Shown here piece by piece: positions 34,467-42,961 of a stretch of 64,000 nt of DNA; positions within the stretch are counted from its first letter, which is position 1; each line of letters begins with the position of its first letter. The notes below the pieces were generated by a model, which saw only the letters and a list, made by a program, of their open reading frames with translations, was not told the origin of the DNA and ran no database searches. Position numbers and translations under genes: made by a program. This DNA is from JAVVHH01 sp965199665 (GTDB taxonomy: Bacteria; Pseudomonadota; Alphaproteobacteria; Acetobacterales; Acetobacteraceae): positions 2,542,001 to 2,606,000 of the forward strand of contig OZ241208.1 of assembly GCA_965199665.1 (NCBI GenBank), in the 5' to 3' direction.

Positions 34467-36547
34467 GCGTCGCGCCCGGCGGATTGCCGCCGGAAGCGCC
34501 GCTCGCGATGGCGGCGCAATCGCTCGGGCAGAAGCCGCCCCGCGCGCCCCGCCCGGCCTCGTCCCCGCGCGGCGTCGCGTTCCGCCGCTTGTTCGTGGTC
34601 GGCGGCGCCGTCCTGCTCACGGTCGCAGCCACGCGCGAGATGGCGCTCGTGCTCGGCACCAACGGGCTGACCCCGCTGGCCTATCTCATCCTCGTCCTGT
34701 TCGTCTCGCTGTTCGCCTGGATTGCGCTGGCGCTGCTCAGCGGCGTCGCCGGCTTCGTCTCCCTGCTCCGCACGCCGGCAACGCTGACCGAGCCCGCCGG
34801 CCCGCTCACCGGCCGCACCGCACTGCTGATGCCGGCCTACAACGAGGCGCCCGCCCGCATCATGGCCGCGCTGGAGGCACTGCACCGCGACCTCGCCGAC
34901 GCCGGCGCGGGGCCGCACTTCGACTTCTTCATCCTGAGCGACACGCGCGACCCGGCCGCCTGGATCGCCGAGGAGGCCGCCTTTCTACAGCTCCGCGAGC
35001 GGACCGGCCGCAACGTGTTCTACCGGCGGCGCGCGCAGAATACCGAGCGCAAGGCCGGCAACATCGCCGATTGGGTCAAGCGCTGGGGCGGCGCCTACGA
35101 GCATTTTTTGATCCTCGACGCCGACAGCGTCATGACCGCCGACTGCGTGGTGCGCCTGGTCGCCGCTCTGGAACGGACGCCGGATGCCGGCCTGATCCAG
35201 AGCCTGCCCGTGATCGTCGGCGGCCGCACCCTGTTCGCCCGCACGCAGCAATTCGCCGGCCGGCTCTATGGCCCGCTGATCGCCCACGGGATTGCATGGT
35301 GGCACGGGGCGGAGGGCAATTACTGGGGCCACAACGCCGCCATCCGCACCCGCGCCTTCGCCGATGCCGCCGGGCTGCCGACGCTGCCGGGCCGCAAGCC
35401 GTTCGGCGGCCACATCCTGAGCCACGACTTCGTGGAGGCCGCTCTGCTGCGCCGCGCCGGCTGGGCGATCCACATGCTGCCGTCCATCGGTGGCAGCTAC
35501 GAGGAAGGGCCGCCCTCCCTGGCCGACGTCGCGGTGCGCGACCGCCGCTGGTGCCAGGGTAACCTGCAGCACGCGGCGGTGCTCCCGGCCCGCGGCCTGC
35601 ACTGGGTGAGCCGTCTGCACTTGATGATGGGTATCGGCGCGTACGGCACGGCGCCGCTCTGGCTCGCCTTCCTGCTTGCCGGCATCATGCTGTCGCTCGA
35701 GGCCCGCTTCGTGCTGCCCGACTACTTCCCGGTCGGCCCCTCGCTGTTCCCGCGCTGGCCGGTGGTCGATCCCGTCCGGTCCATGTGGCTGTTCGCCACC
35801 ACCATGACGGTGCTGCTCGGCCCCAAACTGCTCGCGACGATCGCCGGGCTCTGCCGCGGTGCCGAACGGCGAGCCTTCGGCGGCGGACTGCGCCTGGTTG
35901 CGAGCGTGCTGGTCGAGACGGTGTTCGCCGCGCTGGTCGCCCCGGTGGCGATGCTGACCCAATCGGCGGCGGTCATCTCCATCCTGACCGGGCGCGACGG
36001 CGGCTGGCAGCCGCAACGGCGCGAGGACGGCGCGGTGCCCTGGCGCGACGTGATGCGCACCTACATGCCGCACACGCTGGCCGGACTCGCGCTGGGCCTG
36101 GCCTCCGCCCTGGTCTCGGTCGCGCTGCTGCTCTGGATGCTGCCCGTCGTGCTGGGCCTGGCGCTGGCGATCCCGCTCGCCAGCCTTGGCGCGCGGCGGT
36201 CCGCCGGCGCCGCGCTCGCCCGCCTCGGCCTATTGCGGACGCCGGAGGAGCGCGGCGCCGTGCCGATCCTCGCCGCCGTGACGGAGGCCGTCGCGCATTA
36301 CCCGCCCCTGAACGACCCGATCGCCCGCCTGTTAAACGACCCCGCGATGCTCGCCGACCATCGCGCCATGCTGCCGCCGCCGGATCACCGCGGCAGCCCC
36401 TACGACCCGGCGTTGCTGATCGCCCGCGCCAAGCTGGCCGACGTCGCCACGCTGCCCGACGCCCGCGCGCTTCTCACGTCGGGCGAACTCGCCGCCGCCC
36501 TGGCCGACTCCGCCGCGCTCGACCGCCTGGAGGCAATCGTGCGCTAA
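34454..36547 (+). CDS. opgH: Glucan glucosyltransferase OpgH
   Basis: An inner-membrane GT2 glycosyltransferase that makes the glucan chain from UDP-glucose and passes it to the periplasm. The 697-residue product is near the usual length for alphaproteobacterial OpgH (shorter than E. coli's 847). Seen: two N-terminal membrane helices (residues 35-100), LLMPAYNEAPARIMAALEAL, LILDADSVMTADCVVRL, GHILSHDFVEAALLRRAGW and the RDRRWCQGNLQH variant of the Q-x-x-RW motif, then several helices. The ATG lies within opgG. The 3' end overlaps the convergent kinase gene by four bases. Confidence 0.94.
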   Translation: MDGLSVAPGGLPPEAPLAMAAQSLGQKPPRAPRPASSPRGVAFRRLFVVGGAVLLTVAATREMALVLGTNGLTPLAYLILVLFVSLFAWIALALLSGVAGFVSLLRTPATLTEPAGPLTGRTALLMPAYNEAPARIMAALEALHRDLADAGAGPHFDFFILSDTRDPAAWIAEEAAFLQLRERTGRNVFYRRRAQNTERKAGNIADWVKRWGGAYEHFLILDADSVMTADCVVRLVAALERTPDAGLIQSLPVIVGGRTLFARTQQFAGRLYGPLIAHGIAWWHGAEGNYWGHNAAIRTRAFADAAGLPTLPGRKPFGGHILSHDFVEAALLRRAGWAIHMLPSIGGSYEEGPPSLADVAVRDRRWCQGNLQHAAVLPARGLHWVSRLHLMMGIGAYGTAPLWLAFLLAGIMLSLEARFVLPDYFPVGPSLFPRWPVVDPVRSMWLFATTMTVLLGPKLLATIAGLCRGAERRAFGGGLRLVASVLVETVFAALVAPVAMLTQSAAVISILTGRDGGWQPQRREDGAVPWRDVMRTYMPHTLAGLALGLASALVSVALLLWMLPVVLGLALAIPLASLGARRSAGAALARLGLLRTPEERGAVPILAAVTEAVAHYPPLNDPIARLLNDPAMLADHRAMLPPPDHRGSPYDPALLIARAKLADVATLPDARALLTSGELAAALADSAALDRLEAIVR

Positions 36548-37503
36548 GCCGGCGCCGACCGCATGAGCCGCTCCACTGCCGCCCGGTCCGGCAAGGACGG
36601 GATCGCGCCGCGCGACGTGGTCGTCACCGCCCCGGCGGCGTTGGCCAAACGGCAGATGCGGTCCAGCGACGCGGGGTCCAGCGGCTGGCCGGTGCGCAGC
36701 CATTCCGCCAGCAGCCCGGCCATGAACGCGTCACCCGCCCCGGTCGCATCCACCGCCGCCACCGCGAAGCCCGGCACCGTCCCGCTCGCCGCCGCCGTGA
36801 ACCAGCGCGCGCCATCCCGCCCCGCCGTGACCGCAACCAGCCGCAGCCCGTCATGCCACATCGACCGCACGCCGCGCTCGGCATCGGTCTCCCCCGTCAG
36901 GAACTCGACCTCCTCCGCCCCGATCTTGACGATCTCCGCATGCTGAAGGCCGAGCCGCATCCCCGCCCGCGCGCTGTCGGCATTCGGCCACAGCGCCAGC
37001 CGCAGGTTGGGGTCGTAGCTGCGAACGACGCCGTGGTGCCGCGCCCGCTCGATCGCGTGCAGCGTCGCGCTGCGGCAAGGCTCGGCGATCAGGCTGATGG
37101 AGCCGTAATGCAGCACCTTGCAGCCCGCGATCGTCGCCTCGTCCACGTCGGCCGGCGCGAACAGGATGTCGGCCGCGTTCTCGCGATAGAACAGGAACTC
37201 CCGATCGCCGTCCGGCGCGAGCGAGACGAAGGCCAGGGAGGTGCGCGCGTCCGCCGTCAGGCGGAGCGGCCCGATATCGACCCCCGCCTGCGACAGGGTT
37301 TCGGCGAGGAAGCGGCCGAACCCGTCCTCGCCGACCTTGCCCATGAACGCGCTGGACACACCCAGCCGGGCCAGCCCGACCGCGACGTTGGCCGGCGCCC
37401 CGCCCGCCGCCTTGCGGAACGTGTCGGCCCCTTCGAGCCGAACACCAGTCACCGTCGGCACGAAATCAATCAACAGCTCGCCGAGGCAGACGATGTCGGC
37501 CAA
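36544..37503 (-). CDS. PfkB-family carbohydrate kinase (fructokinase-like)
   Basis: A cytoplasmic sugar kinase of 319 residues. Seen: IVCLGELLIDFVPT at the N-terminus, GGAPANVAVGLARLGVSSAF (PfkB signature 1), an acidic cluster at YDPNLRLALWP and the anion-hole/base motif DATGAGDAFMAGLLAEWL (signature 2). It is the last gene of the ROK-ABC operon, 11 bases after the binding protein, so it probably phosphorylates the imported sugar. The start is TTG at 37503 after AGGGA; no ATG fits. Fructose is the best guess because of similarity to fructokinases and the frc-like operon plan. Confidence 0.88.
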   Translation of the reverse strand: MADIVCLGELLIDFVPTVTGVRLEGADTFRKAAGGAPANVAVGLARLGVSSAFMGKVGEDGFGRFLAETLSQAGVDIGPLRLTADARTSLAFVSLAPDGDREFLFYRENAADILFAPADVDEATIAGCKVLHYGSISLIAEPCRSATLHAIERARHHGVVRSYDPNLRLALWPNADSARAGMRLGLQHAEIVKIGAEEVEFLTGETDAERGVRSMWHDGLRLVAVTAGRDGARWFTAAASGTVPGFAVAAVDATGAGDAFMAGLLAEWLRTGQPLDPASLDRICRLANAAGAVTTTSRGAIPSLPDRAAVERLMRSAPA

Positions 37504-37514
37504 CGCCGGGTTCC

Positions 37515-38438
37515 CTAGCGCGACCAGCCGGGATAAGCGCCGACGTTCTCGCGCGTCACCAGTTGCGGCGCCATCAGCAGGACCGCCTCCTCCGGCTTCT
37601 TGCCGTTCATGATGCCGTAGCCGGTGCGCACGCCGAGCTTGCCCATTTCTGTCGGGTTCTGGCTCGCGGAGGCCTGCACCTGCGTGTTGCCCTTCAGCGC
37701 CGCCACGATGTCCGGCGCCCCGTCGACGGACACGATGGTGATCCCGTTCCGGTTGAGCTGCTTGGCCGCAAGATCCGTCCCGATCGCCTGCGGATCGTTG
37801 ATGGTGAACACGCCCTTGAGGTCCGGGAACCGGGTCAGGTAGCCCTGCATGGTGGCCATCCCGCCATCGCGCGAGCCCTTGCCGTCCTGGTCCGACGACA
37901 GCACCTTGATGCCCGCCTGCTTGGCCAGCACTTCCTTGCAGCCCTTGACCCGGTCGATCACGGCCGAAACCTGCGGCCCGTTCTCGATCACCACGTTGCC
38001 GGTGCCGCCCATCTTGTCGACCATGTACTGGCAGGCGATCTCGCCAGCCTTGACGTTGTCCGTCTGCACCGTCGCGTCCGCCCCGGCCGCCGCGACGTCG
38101 ACCGCGATCACGACGATGCCCGCCGCCTGCGCCCGCTTGATCGCCGGCGCGATGGCGCGCGGATCGGCCGCGTTGACCAGGATCAGGTCGACGCCGGACG
38201 AGATGAAGTTGTCGATCTGGGTGAACTGCTTGTTGAGGTCGTAATCGGCCGAGCCGGTGGTGATCTTCACCGCCGGATTGATCGCCTTGGCCTCCGCCTC
38301 CGCGCCCTTGGAGAGCGCGACGAAATACGGGTTGCCGAGCGAGCCCACCGTGATGCCGACGGACTTCAGCTCCTTGGCGTCTGCCGCGCCGCCGAGCAGG
38401 GCCAGGGCCGCGCCGGCAAGAAGGATGTGCTTGAGCAT
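37515..38438 (-). CDS. Sugar ABC transporter substrate-binding protein (RbsB family)
   Basis: A periplasmic binding protein of 307 residues for an ABC sugar importer. The signal peptide is MLKHILLAGAALALLGGAAD followed by AK; the mature part starts with VGITVGSLGNPYFVALSKGA and has the Periplasmic_binding_4 pattern (LILVNAADPRAIAPAIKRAQ; VFTINDPQAIGTDLAA). GGAGAG precedes the ATG by 8 bases. The gap of 74 bases to the permease allows extra expression of this subunit, as often seen. The ligand is not determinable from sequence; ribose, fructose or a polyol are candidates. Confidence 0.9.
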   Translation of the reverse strand: MLKHILLAGAALALLGGAADAKELKSVGITVGSLGNPYFVALSKGAEAEAKAINPAVKITTGSADYDLNKQFTQIDNFISSGVDLILVNAADPRAIAPAIKRAQAAGIVVIAVDVAAAGADATVQTDNVKAGEIACQYMVDKMGGTGNVVIENGPQVSAVIDRVKGCKEVLAKQAGIKVLSSDQDGKGSRDGGMATMQGYLTRFPDLKGVFTINDPQAIGTDLAAKQLNRNGITIVSVDGAPDIVAALKGNTQVQASASQNPTEMGKLGVRTGYGIMNGKKPEEAVLLMAPQLVTRENVGAYPGWSR

Positions 38439-38512
38439 GGACGTTTCTCTCCGTTACGCGCCCGTTGCGATGCTGCCGGCGAACGGGCGCTGCCCGCCGG
38501 CGCTTCGGCCGG

Positions 38513-39535
38513 TCAGGTGCGCGCGCCGCCCTGCAGCCGCAGCCGGTCCAGCGCCACGGCGCCGATGATGACCAAGCCCTTGATGATGAACTGCCAGATG
38601 TCGGACACGCCGACCAGCACGAGCCCGTTGGACAGCACCGCGATGATGAGTGCGCCGACCAGCGTGCCCCAGATCGAGCCGATGCCGCCGACGAAGCTGG
38701 TGCCGCCCAGGATCACCGCGGCGATCGCGTCCAGCTCGTAGCTCTGCCCGAGTTGCAGCCCGTTGGCCGCGAACAGCCGCGCCGCCGCCATCGCCCCGCC
38801 TAGCCCGGCGCACAGCCCGGAGGCGGCGTAGACGAACAGCAGAATCTGCCAAACCTTGATGCCCGAGAGCCGCGCCGCCGCCGGGTTGCCGCCGACGGCG
38901 TAGATCCACACGCCCAGCACCGTGCGCCGCAGGATCCACCACGAGACCAGAATCACGGCGAGCGCGATGATCGCCAGCATGGGGATGCCGAATCCGCCCG
39001 CGAGCGGGATGGTGGCGTTGCCGATCGCGGCAAAGGGCAGGTCGGGGTTGAACACGGTGGTGTCGCCGCCCATCAAGCGTGCGATCCCTCGGACGGCCGT
39101 GAGCGAGCCGAGCGTGACGATGAAGGGCGGCAACTTGCCGAACGCGATCAGCCCGCCATTGATCAGCCCGAAGCCCAACCCGGTCAGCAGCGCCGCCGGC
39201 AGACCGAGCCAGCCCCAGCCCTCCAGCAGCGATGCCAGCAGCGCCGCCATGGCCGAGGCGGCCAAGATGGAGCCCACGGAGATGTCGATCCCGCCGGTGA
39301 GGATCACGAACGTCATGCCAGCGGCCAGCACCGTGTTGATCGCCGCCTGCTGCAGCACGATGCCGATGTTCTGTGCGGTCAGGAACCGGTCGTCGCTGAA
39401 GTAATGGAACGCGATTGCCAGGATGATCAGCACCGGCAGCATTCCGAGCGCCTGCAGCGTGCTGCGCAGGCGCACCTGCCGGCTCGACATTCCGGCGCCC
39501 CCGCTCGGCCGCGCCGTGCCTTCCCCATTCGCCAT
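38513..39535 (-). CDS. Sugar ABC transporter permease (RbsC family)
   Basis: A membrane-spanning permease of 340 residues with about ten helices. Family blocks: LAAGMTFVILTGGIDISVGS, FIVTLGSLTAVRGIARLM and, near the C-terminus, YELDAIAAVILGGTSFVGGI, the cytoplasmic EAA-like loop of RbsC. The ATG at 39535 (MANGEG) follows GGGGA; an ATG at 39490 (MSSRQVRLR) is an alternative. It is 41 bases downstream of the ATPase gene. Confidence 0.92.
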   Translation of the reverse strand: MANGEGTARPSGGAGMSSRQVRLRSTLQALGMLPVLIILAIAFHYFSDDRFLTAQNIGIVLQQAAINTVLAAGMTFVILTGGIDISVGSILAASAMAALLASLLEGWGWLGLPAALLTGLGFGLINGGLIAFGKLPPFIVTLGSLTAVRGIARLMGGDTTVFNPDLPFAAIGNATIPLAGGFGIPMLAIIALAVILVSWWILRRTVLGVWIYAVGGNPAAARLSGIKVWQILLFVYAASGLCAGLGGAMAAARLFAANGLQLGQSYELDAIAAVILGGTSFVGGIGSIWGTLVGALIIAVLSNGLVLVGVSDIWQFIIKGLVIIGAVALDRLRLQGGART

Positions 39536-39576
39536 CTGCTTTCCCCGTCCGCTCTTCTTGGTTGTCGTTGCCGGCG

Positions 39577-41109
39577 CTACGCCGCGACCGCGATGCCGGT
39601 CCCGAACGTCATGATGGCTTCCTGCGTGATCGGGTCGCCGCCGGGGCCGCCGAGCTCGCCGGCGATGCGGCCCTCGCGCATCACCAGCACGCGGTCGCAC
39701 ACGCCGATGATCTCCGGCAGCTCGCTGGAGATCACCAGCACGCCGATACCGCGGCGGGCGAGTTCGTCGATGATACGGTAGATCTCCGACTTCGCGCCGA
39801 TGTCGACGCCCCGGGTCGGCTCGTCCAGGATCAGCACCGCCGGCCCGGTCTCCAGCCAGCGCGACAGCAGCACCTTCTGCTGGTTGCCGCCCGACAGGCT
39901 GCCGACCGCCACGGCCGGGCTCGCGGCCCTCACGCGCATGGCCGTGAACGCCTGGACGGAGCGGCGCTGCGCCGCTTGCCGGTCGAGCGTCCCCCCGGCC
40001 TTGGCGTCCCGCGCGATCACGCCGAGGTTGATGTTGGTGCCGCAGGAGAGGTCCAGGAACAGGCCCAGCGCCTTGCGGTCCTCCGTCAGGTAAGCGATCC
40101 CGTGCGCGAGCGCGTCCGCCGGTTGGTCGATCGCCACCAGCTTGCCGTCCAGCCGCACGCTGCCGCCCGCCTTGCGATCGGCCCCGTAGATCAGCCGGGC
40201 CAGCTCCGTCCGCCCGGACCCCACCAGCCCGGCGATGCCCAGCACCTCGCCCCGATGCACCGCAAAGCTGCAAGGATGTACCCGGCGCCCGCCATCGGTG
40301 ATGCCCTGAACCTCCATCGCCACCGGGCCGCGCGTGCCCGCCGCGGCGTGATCCTTGGTGTAGAAGCTGGATAGGTCGCGCCCGACCATCATCTTGACCA
40401 GCGCTTCCGCGCTGAGTCCGGCTCGGTCGAGCGTGCCGACATCGCTGCCGTCGCGGAGAACGGAGACGCGGTCGGACAGCTCGTAGATCTCCGCCATCCG
40501 ATGGCTGATGTAGAGCAGCGCGATGCCGTCCGCCCGCAACTGCCGGACCAGGGCGAACAGCCGCTCCGTCTCGCGCGCCGAGAGCGCCGTGGTGGGCTCG
40601 TCCAGCACCAGGATGCGCGACCGGGCATGCAGCGCGCGGGCGATCTCCACCATCTGCTGCTCGGCCACCGAGAGCGTACCGACGATCGTCCGCGGCGTGA
40701 ACGGTGCGCCGAGCCGCTCGAGCACGGGGGCGCAGCCGCGCTCCATGGCACGCCGGTCGATGGTGCCGAAGCGGGCGGGCTCGTCGCCCAAATAGATATT
40801 CTCCGCGACCGTGAGGTTCGGCGCCAGCGAGAGCTCTTGGTAGATGATCGCGATGCCGAGCCGCTTGGCCGCGATCGGGTCCGTGATGGCGACGGGTTGG
40901 CCGTCGATCAGGATGGTGCCGCCCGGGTCGGCCTGGTAGGCGCCCGACAGGATCTTCATCAGCGTCGACTTGCCGGCGCCGTTCTCGCCCATGATGGACA
41001 GCACCTCCCCGCCCCAGGCCTGCAGCGCCACGCCGTTCAGCGCCTTGACGCCCGGGAAGGTCTTGCTGATCCCGCGCATCTCCAGCAGCGGCACCGTCGC
41101 CGTCGTCAT
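39577..41109 (-). CDS. Sugar ABC transporter ATP-binding protein (RbsA-like, two ATPase domains)
   Basis: A 510-residue protein with two ABC domains, as in RbsA/MglA. Domain 1 has the Walker A GENGAGKSTLMKILSGAYQ, signature LSVAEQQMVEIARAL and Walker B ILVLDEPTTALS. Domain 2 has the degenerate P-loop GLVGSGRTELARLIYG, LSGGNQQKVLLSRWL and VLILDEPTRGVDIGAK. Degenerate second sites are normal for this family. The ATG overlaps the ROK regulator stop by four bases. Confidence 0.93.
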   Translation of the reverse strand: MTTATVPLLEMRGISKTFPGVKALNGVALQAWGGEVLSIMGENGAGKSTLMKILSGAYQADPGGTILIDGQPVAITDPIAAKRLGIAIIYQELSLAPNLTVAENIYLGDEPARFGTIDRRAMERGCAPVLERLGAPFTPRTIVGTLSVAEQQMVEIARALHARSRILVLDEPTTALSARETERLFALVRQLRADGIALLYISHRMAEIYELSDRVSVLRDGSDVGTLDRAGLSAEALVKMMVGRDLSSFYTKDHAAAGTRGPVAMEVQGITDGGRRVHPCSFAVHRGEVLGIAGLVGSGRTELARLIYGADRKAGGSVRLDGKLVAIDQPADALAHGIAYLTEDRKALGLFLDLSCGTNINLGVIARDAKAGGTLDRQAAQRRSVQAFTAMRVRAASPAVAVGSLSGGNQQKVLLSRWLETGPAVLILDEPTRGVDIGAKSEIYRIIDELARRGIGVLVISSELPEIIGVCDRVLVMREGRIAGELGGPGGDPITQEAIMTFGTGIAVAA

Positions 41110-42335
41110 TGCACGAGCCCTCCCCCCTGGCCGAACAGCAGTTCCTGGTCCGGCGCGAAACTCGAATGCAAGGGCAGGATGGCCGCGCCCATGGCCGCCG
41201 CGTTCGGCCCGATTCGGCCTACGCGCAGGTTCGGCGGCACCAGGCCTTCCGGCGCCGTGGCCGCCATGCGCGCCTCCAGCCGGGTCACGACCGTGCCGAT
41301 CAGCGAGCGCGACAGGCTGCCGTCGATCACGATGGCCTGCAGATCCAGCGTCGCGGCAATGGAGAACAACGGCGCGACCAGCGCGTCCACGCAATCCTCC
41401 ACCCACTCCTCGACCAGGTCGGGCCGGGCTGACATGGCGGCGGCCAACTCGCGCCCCGTCGTCGCCGGCATCCCGGCATGCCGCAAGTGCCGGACCAGCG
41501 CGCTGACGGAGGCGCGGGACAGCAGGATCTCGTGGCCGTGCGCCGGCGGCGGCGCACTGGCAAGGCGGGACGGCCCGACCGGCATCAACCCCACGTCGCC
41601 CGCCGCCCCGGTGACGCCGCGGCGGAACTGCCCGCCCAGCACGAGCCCGCCCCCGGTCGCGGTGCCGATGTAGACCACCGCGAAATCGTCCAGCTCGCGC
41701 CCATGCCCGCCGAACAGCTCGGCGACGGCGACCGCGTTGCCGTCATTCTCCAGCAGCACGGGGAGATCGGACTGGGCGCGCAGCTCGGCCGCCGCATCCA
41801 CCCCGTCCCAGGCGGCGCAGATGGCCTCCGGCATCTCCAGCGAGCGGCGCCACTTGCCGAGGTGGAACGGCATGGCGAGCCCGATACCGGCGAGGCGCGC
41901 CTGGGCGGCGGTCGGAATGGCGCGGCGCAGGGCGGCGATGTCGTCGCGCACGATGCGCAGCGCGACCTCCGGCGGCGGGAAGGCACGCTCGTGACGCCGG
42001 GCTTCGAGCACGGTGCCGCTGAAATCCACCAACAGGCTGTCGAGCGTGCGGCGGCCCAGCTTGATGCCGATGGCGTAGGCGCCCGCCGGGTCGAGCTGAA
42101 GCAAGGTCGCCGGCTGGCCGCGCAGCCCCACCCGCTTGCCGTTCTCGCGCACCAGCTTCTGCGCTTCGAGCCCGCGCACGATCTGCCCGGCGGCGTTCTG
42201 CGTCAGGTTCACGTAGCGGGCCAGGTCGGCCTTGGACGCCTCGCCGAGCCGGCGGAGGGCAGACAGCACGACGCGCTCGTTGAATTGGCGCACGACGACG
42301 GAATTACTGCCTTGTCCGCTCCCGCCTCCGCTCAA
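41106..42335 (-). CDS. ROK-family transcriptional regulator
   Basis: Predicted sugar-sensing repressor of the downstream ABC operon, 409 residues. The N-terminal winged helix reads VVLSALRRLGEASKADLARY and NLTQNAAGQIVRGLEAQKLV. The ROK domain follows with GIGLAMPFHLGKWRRSLEMP, the FGGHGRELDDFAVVYIGTAT block and GGGLVLGGQFRRGVTGAAGD. It lacks the usual C-x-C-G-x-x-G-C-x-E zinc motif of ROK kinases. The start is TTG at 42335 after GGGAGAG. It is first in the operon, which suggests autoregulation. Confidence 0.88.
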   Translation of the reverse strand: MSGGGSGQGSNSVVVRQFNERVVLSALRRLGEASKADLARYVNLTQNAAGQIVRGLEAQKLVRENGKRVGLRGQPATLLQLDPAGAYAIGIKLGRRTLDSLLVDFSGTVLEARRHERAFPPPEVALRIVRDDIAALRRAIPTAAQARLAGIGLAMPFHLGKWRRSLEMPEAICAAWDGVDAAAELRAQSDLPVLLENDGNAVAVAELFGGHGRELDDFAVVYIGTATGGGLVLGGQFRRGVTGAAGDVGLMPVGPSRLASAPPPAHGHEILLSRASVSALVRHLRHAGMPATTGRELAAAMSARPDLVEEWVEDCVDALVAPLFSIAATLDLQAIVIDGSLSRSLIGTVVTRLEARMAATAPEGLVPPNLRVGRIGPNAAAMGAAILPLHSSFAPDQELLFGQGGGLVQ

Positions 42336-42411
42336 CGCCGCTCTCCCACCCAGGCCCGTTCGGGCTCTGGAACCGACTTAGATCGCCCCGCCCGTCCCCG
42401 TCAATTTTAAT

Positions 42412-42921
42412 TCATTCACGATTAGTATTTCGTAGCGCGTCCAGCGTGACCGGCCGGAAGCCCTGTGCGTCCACCCCCACGTCGAACTGTCCGGGCATCC
42501 GCTTCAGCCGGCCATGGCTATGCCCGTGCAGGTTGAGCGCTCCCTTCGCCGCGCCCGGCCAGGTCCGCAGCGCGTAGTGGCACAGCAGCAGCGGCACGCC
42601 GTCGGCCGTGAGCTCGACCAGGCCCGACACGCTCGCCCAGCCCGGCAGCGCCCGGACCGGGGCCGGGTCGTTGTTGCCGAACACGAGGTGCTTGGTGCCG
42701 TGCAGCGCCGCCAGCAGCCCGGCCGGATCGGGATGCCGCACCGCGAAGTCGCCCAGGTGCCACACCGTGTCCGCCGGCTCGACCGTCGCGTTCCAGGCCT
42801 CGGCCAGCGCCCGGTCCATCTCCGGCACGCTCGCGAATGGCCGCCGATACAAAGCCCGGGCGCCGGCGTGACCGAAATGCGTGTCGGCGGTGAAGAACAG
42901 GCGGGGGCTGTCGCGCGTCAT
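42412..42921 (-). CDS. Calcineurin-like metallophosphoesterase
   Basis: A small phosphoesterase of 169 residues. Metal-binding motifs in order: FFTADTHFGHAGARALYRR, DTVWHLGDFAV, FGNNDPAP, LLCHYALRTWPGAA and NLHGHSHGRLKR. This D-x-H, GD, GNxD, H, GHxH pattern defines the family. Such short stand-alone members are often annotated as phosphodiesterases of unknown substrate. The start at 42921 (MTRDSPRLFF) lies 40 bases from the divergent oxidoreductase gene. Confidence 0.88.
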   Translation of the reverse strand: MTRDSPRLFFTADTHFGHAGARALYRRPFASVPEMDRALAEAWNATVEPADTVWHLGDFAVRHPDPAGLLAALHGTKHLVFGNNDPAPVRALPGWASVSGLVELTADGVPLLLCHYALRTWPGAAKGALNLHGHSHGRLKRMPGQFDVGVDAQGFRPVTLDALRNTNRE

Positions 42922-42961
42922 GACGGTGGCCGACAGTGTAGCCGTAAGGGAGACGACGTCC

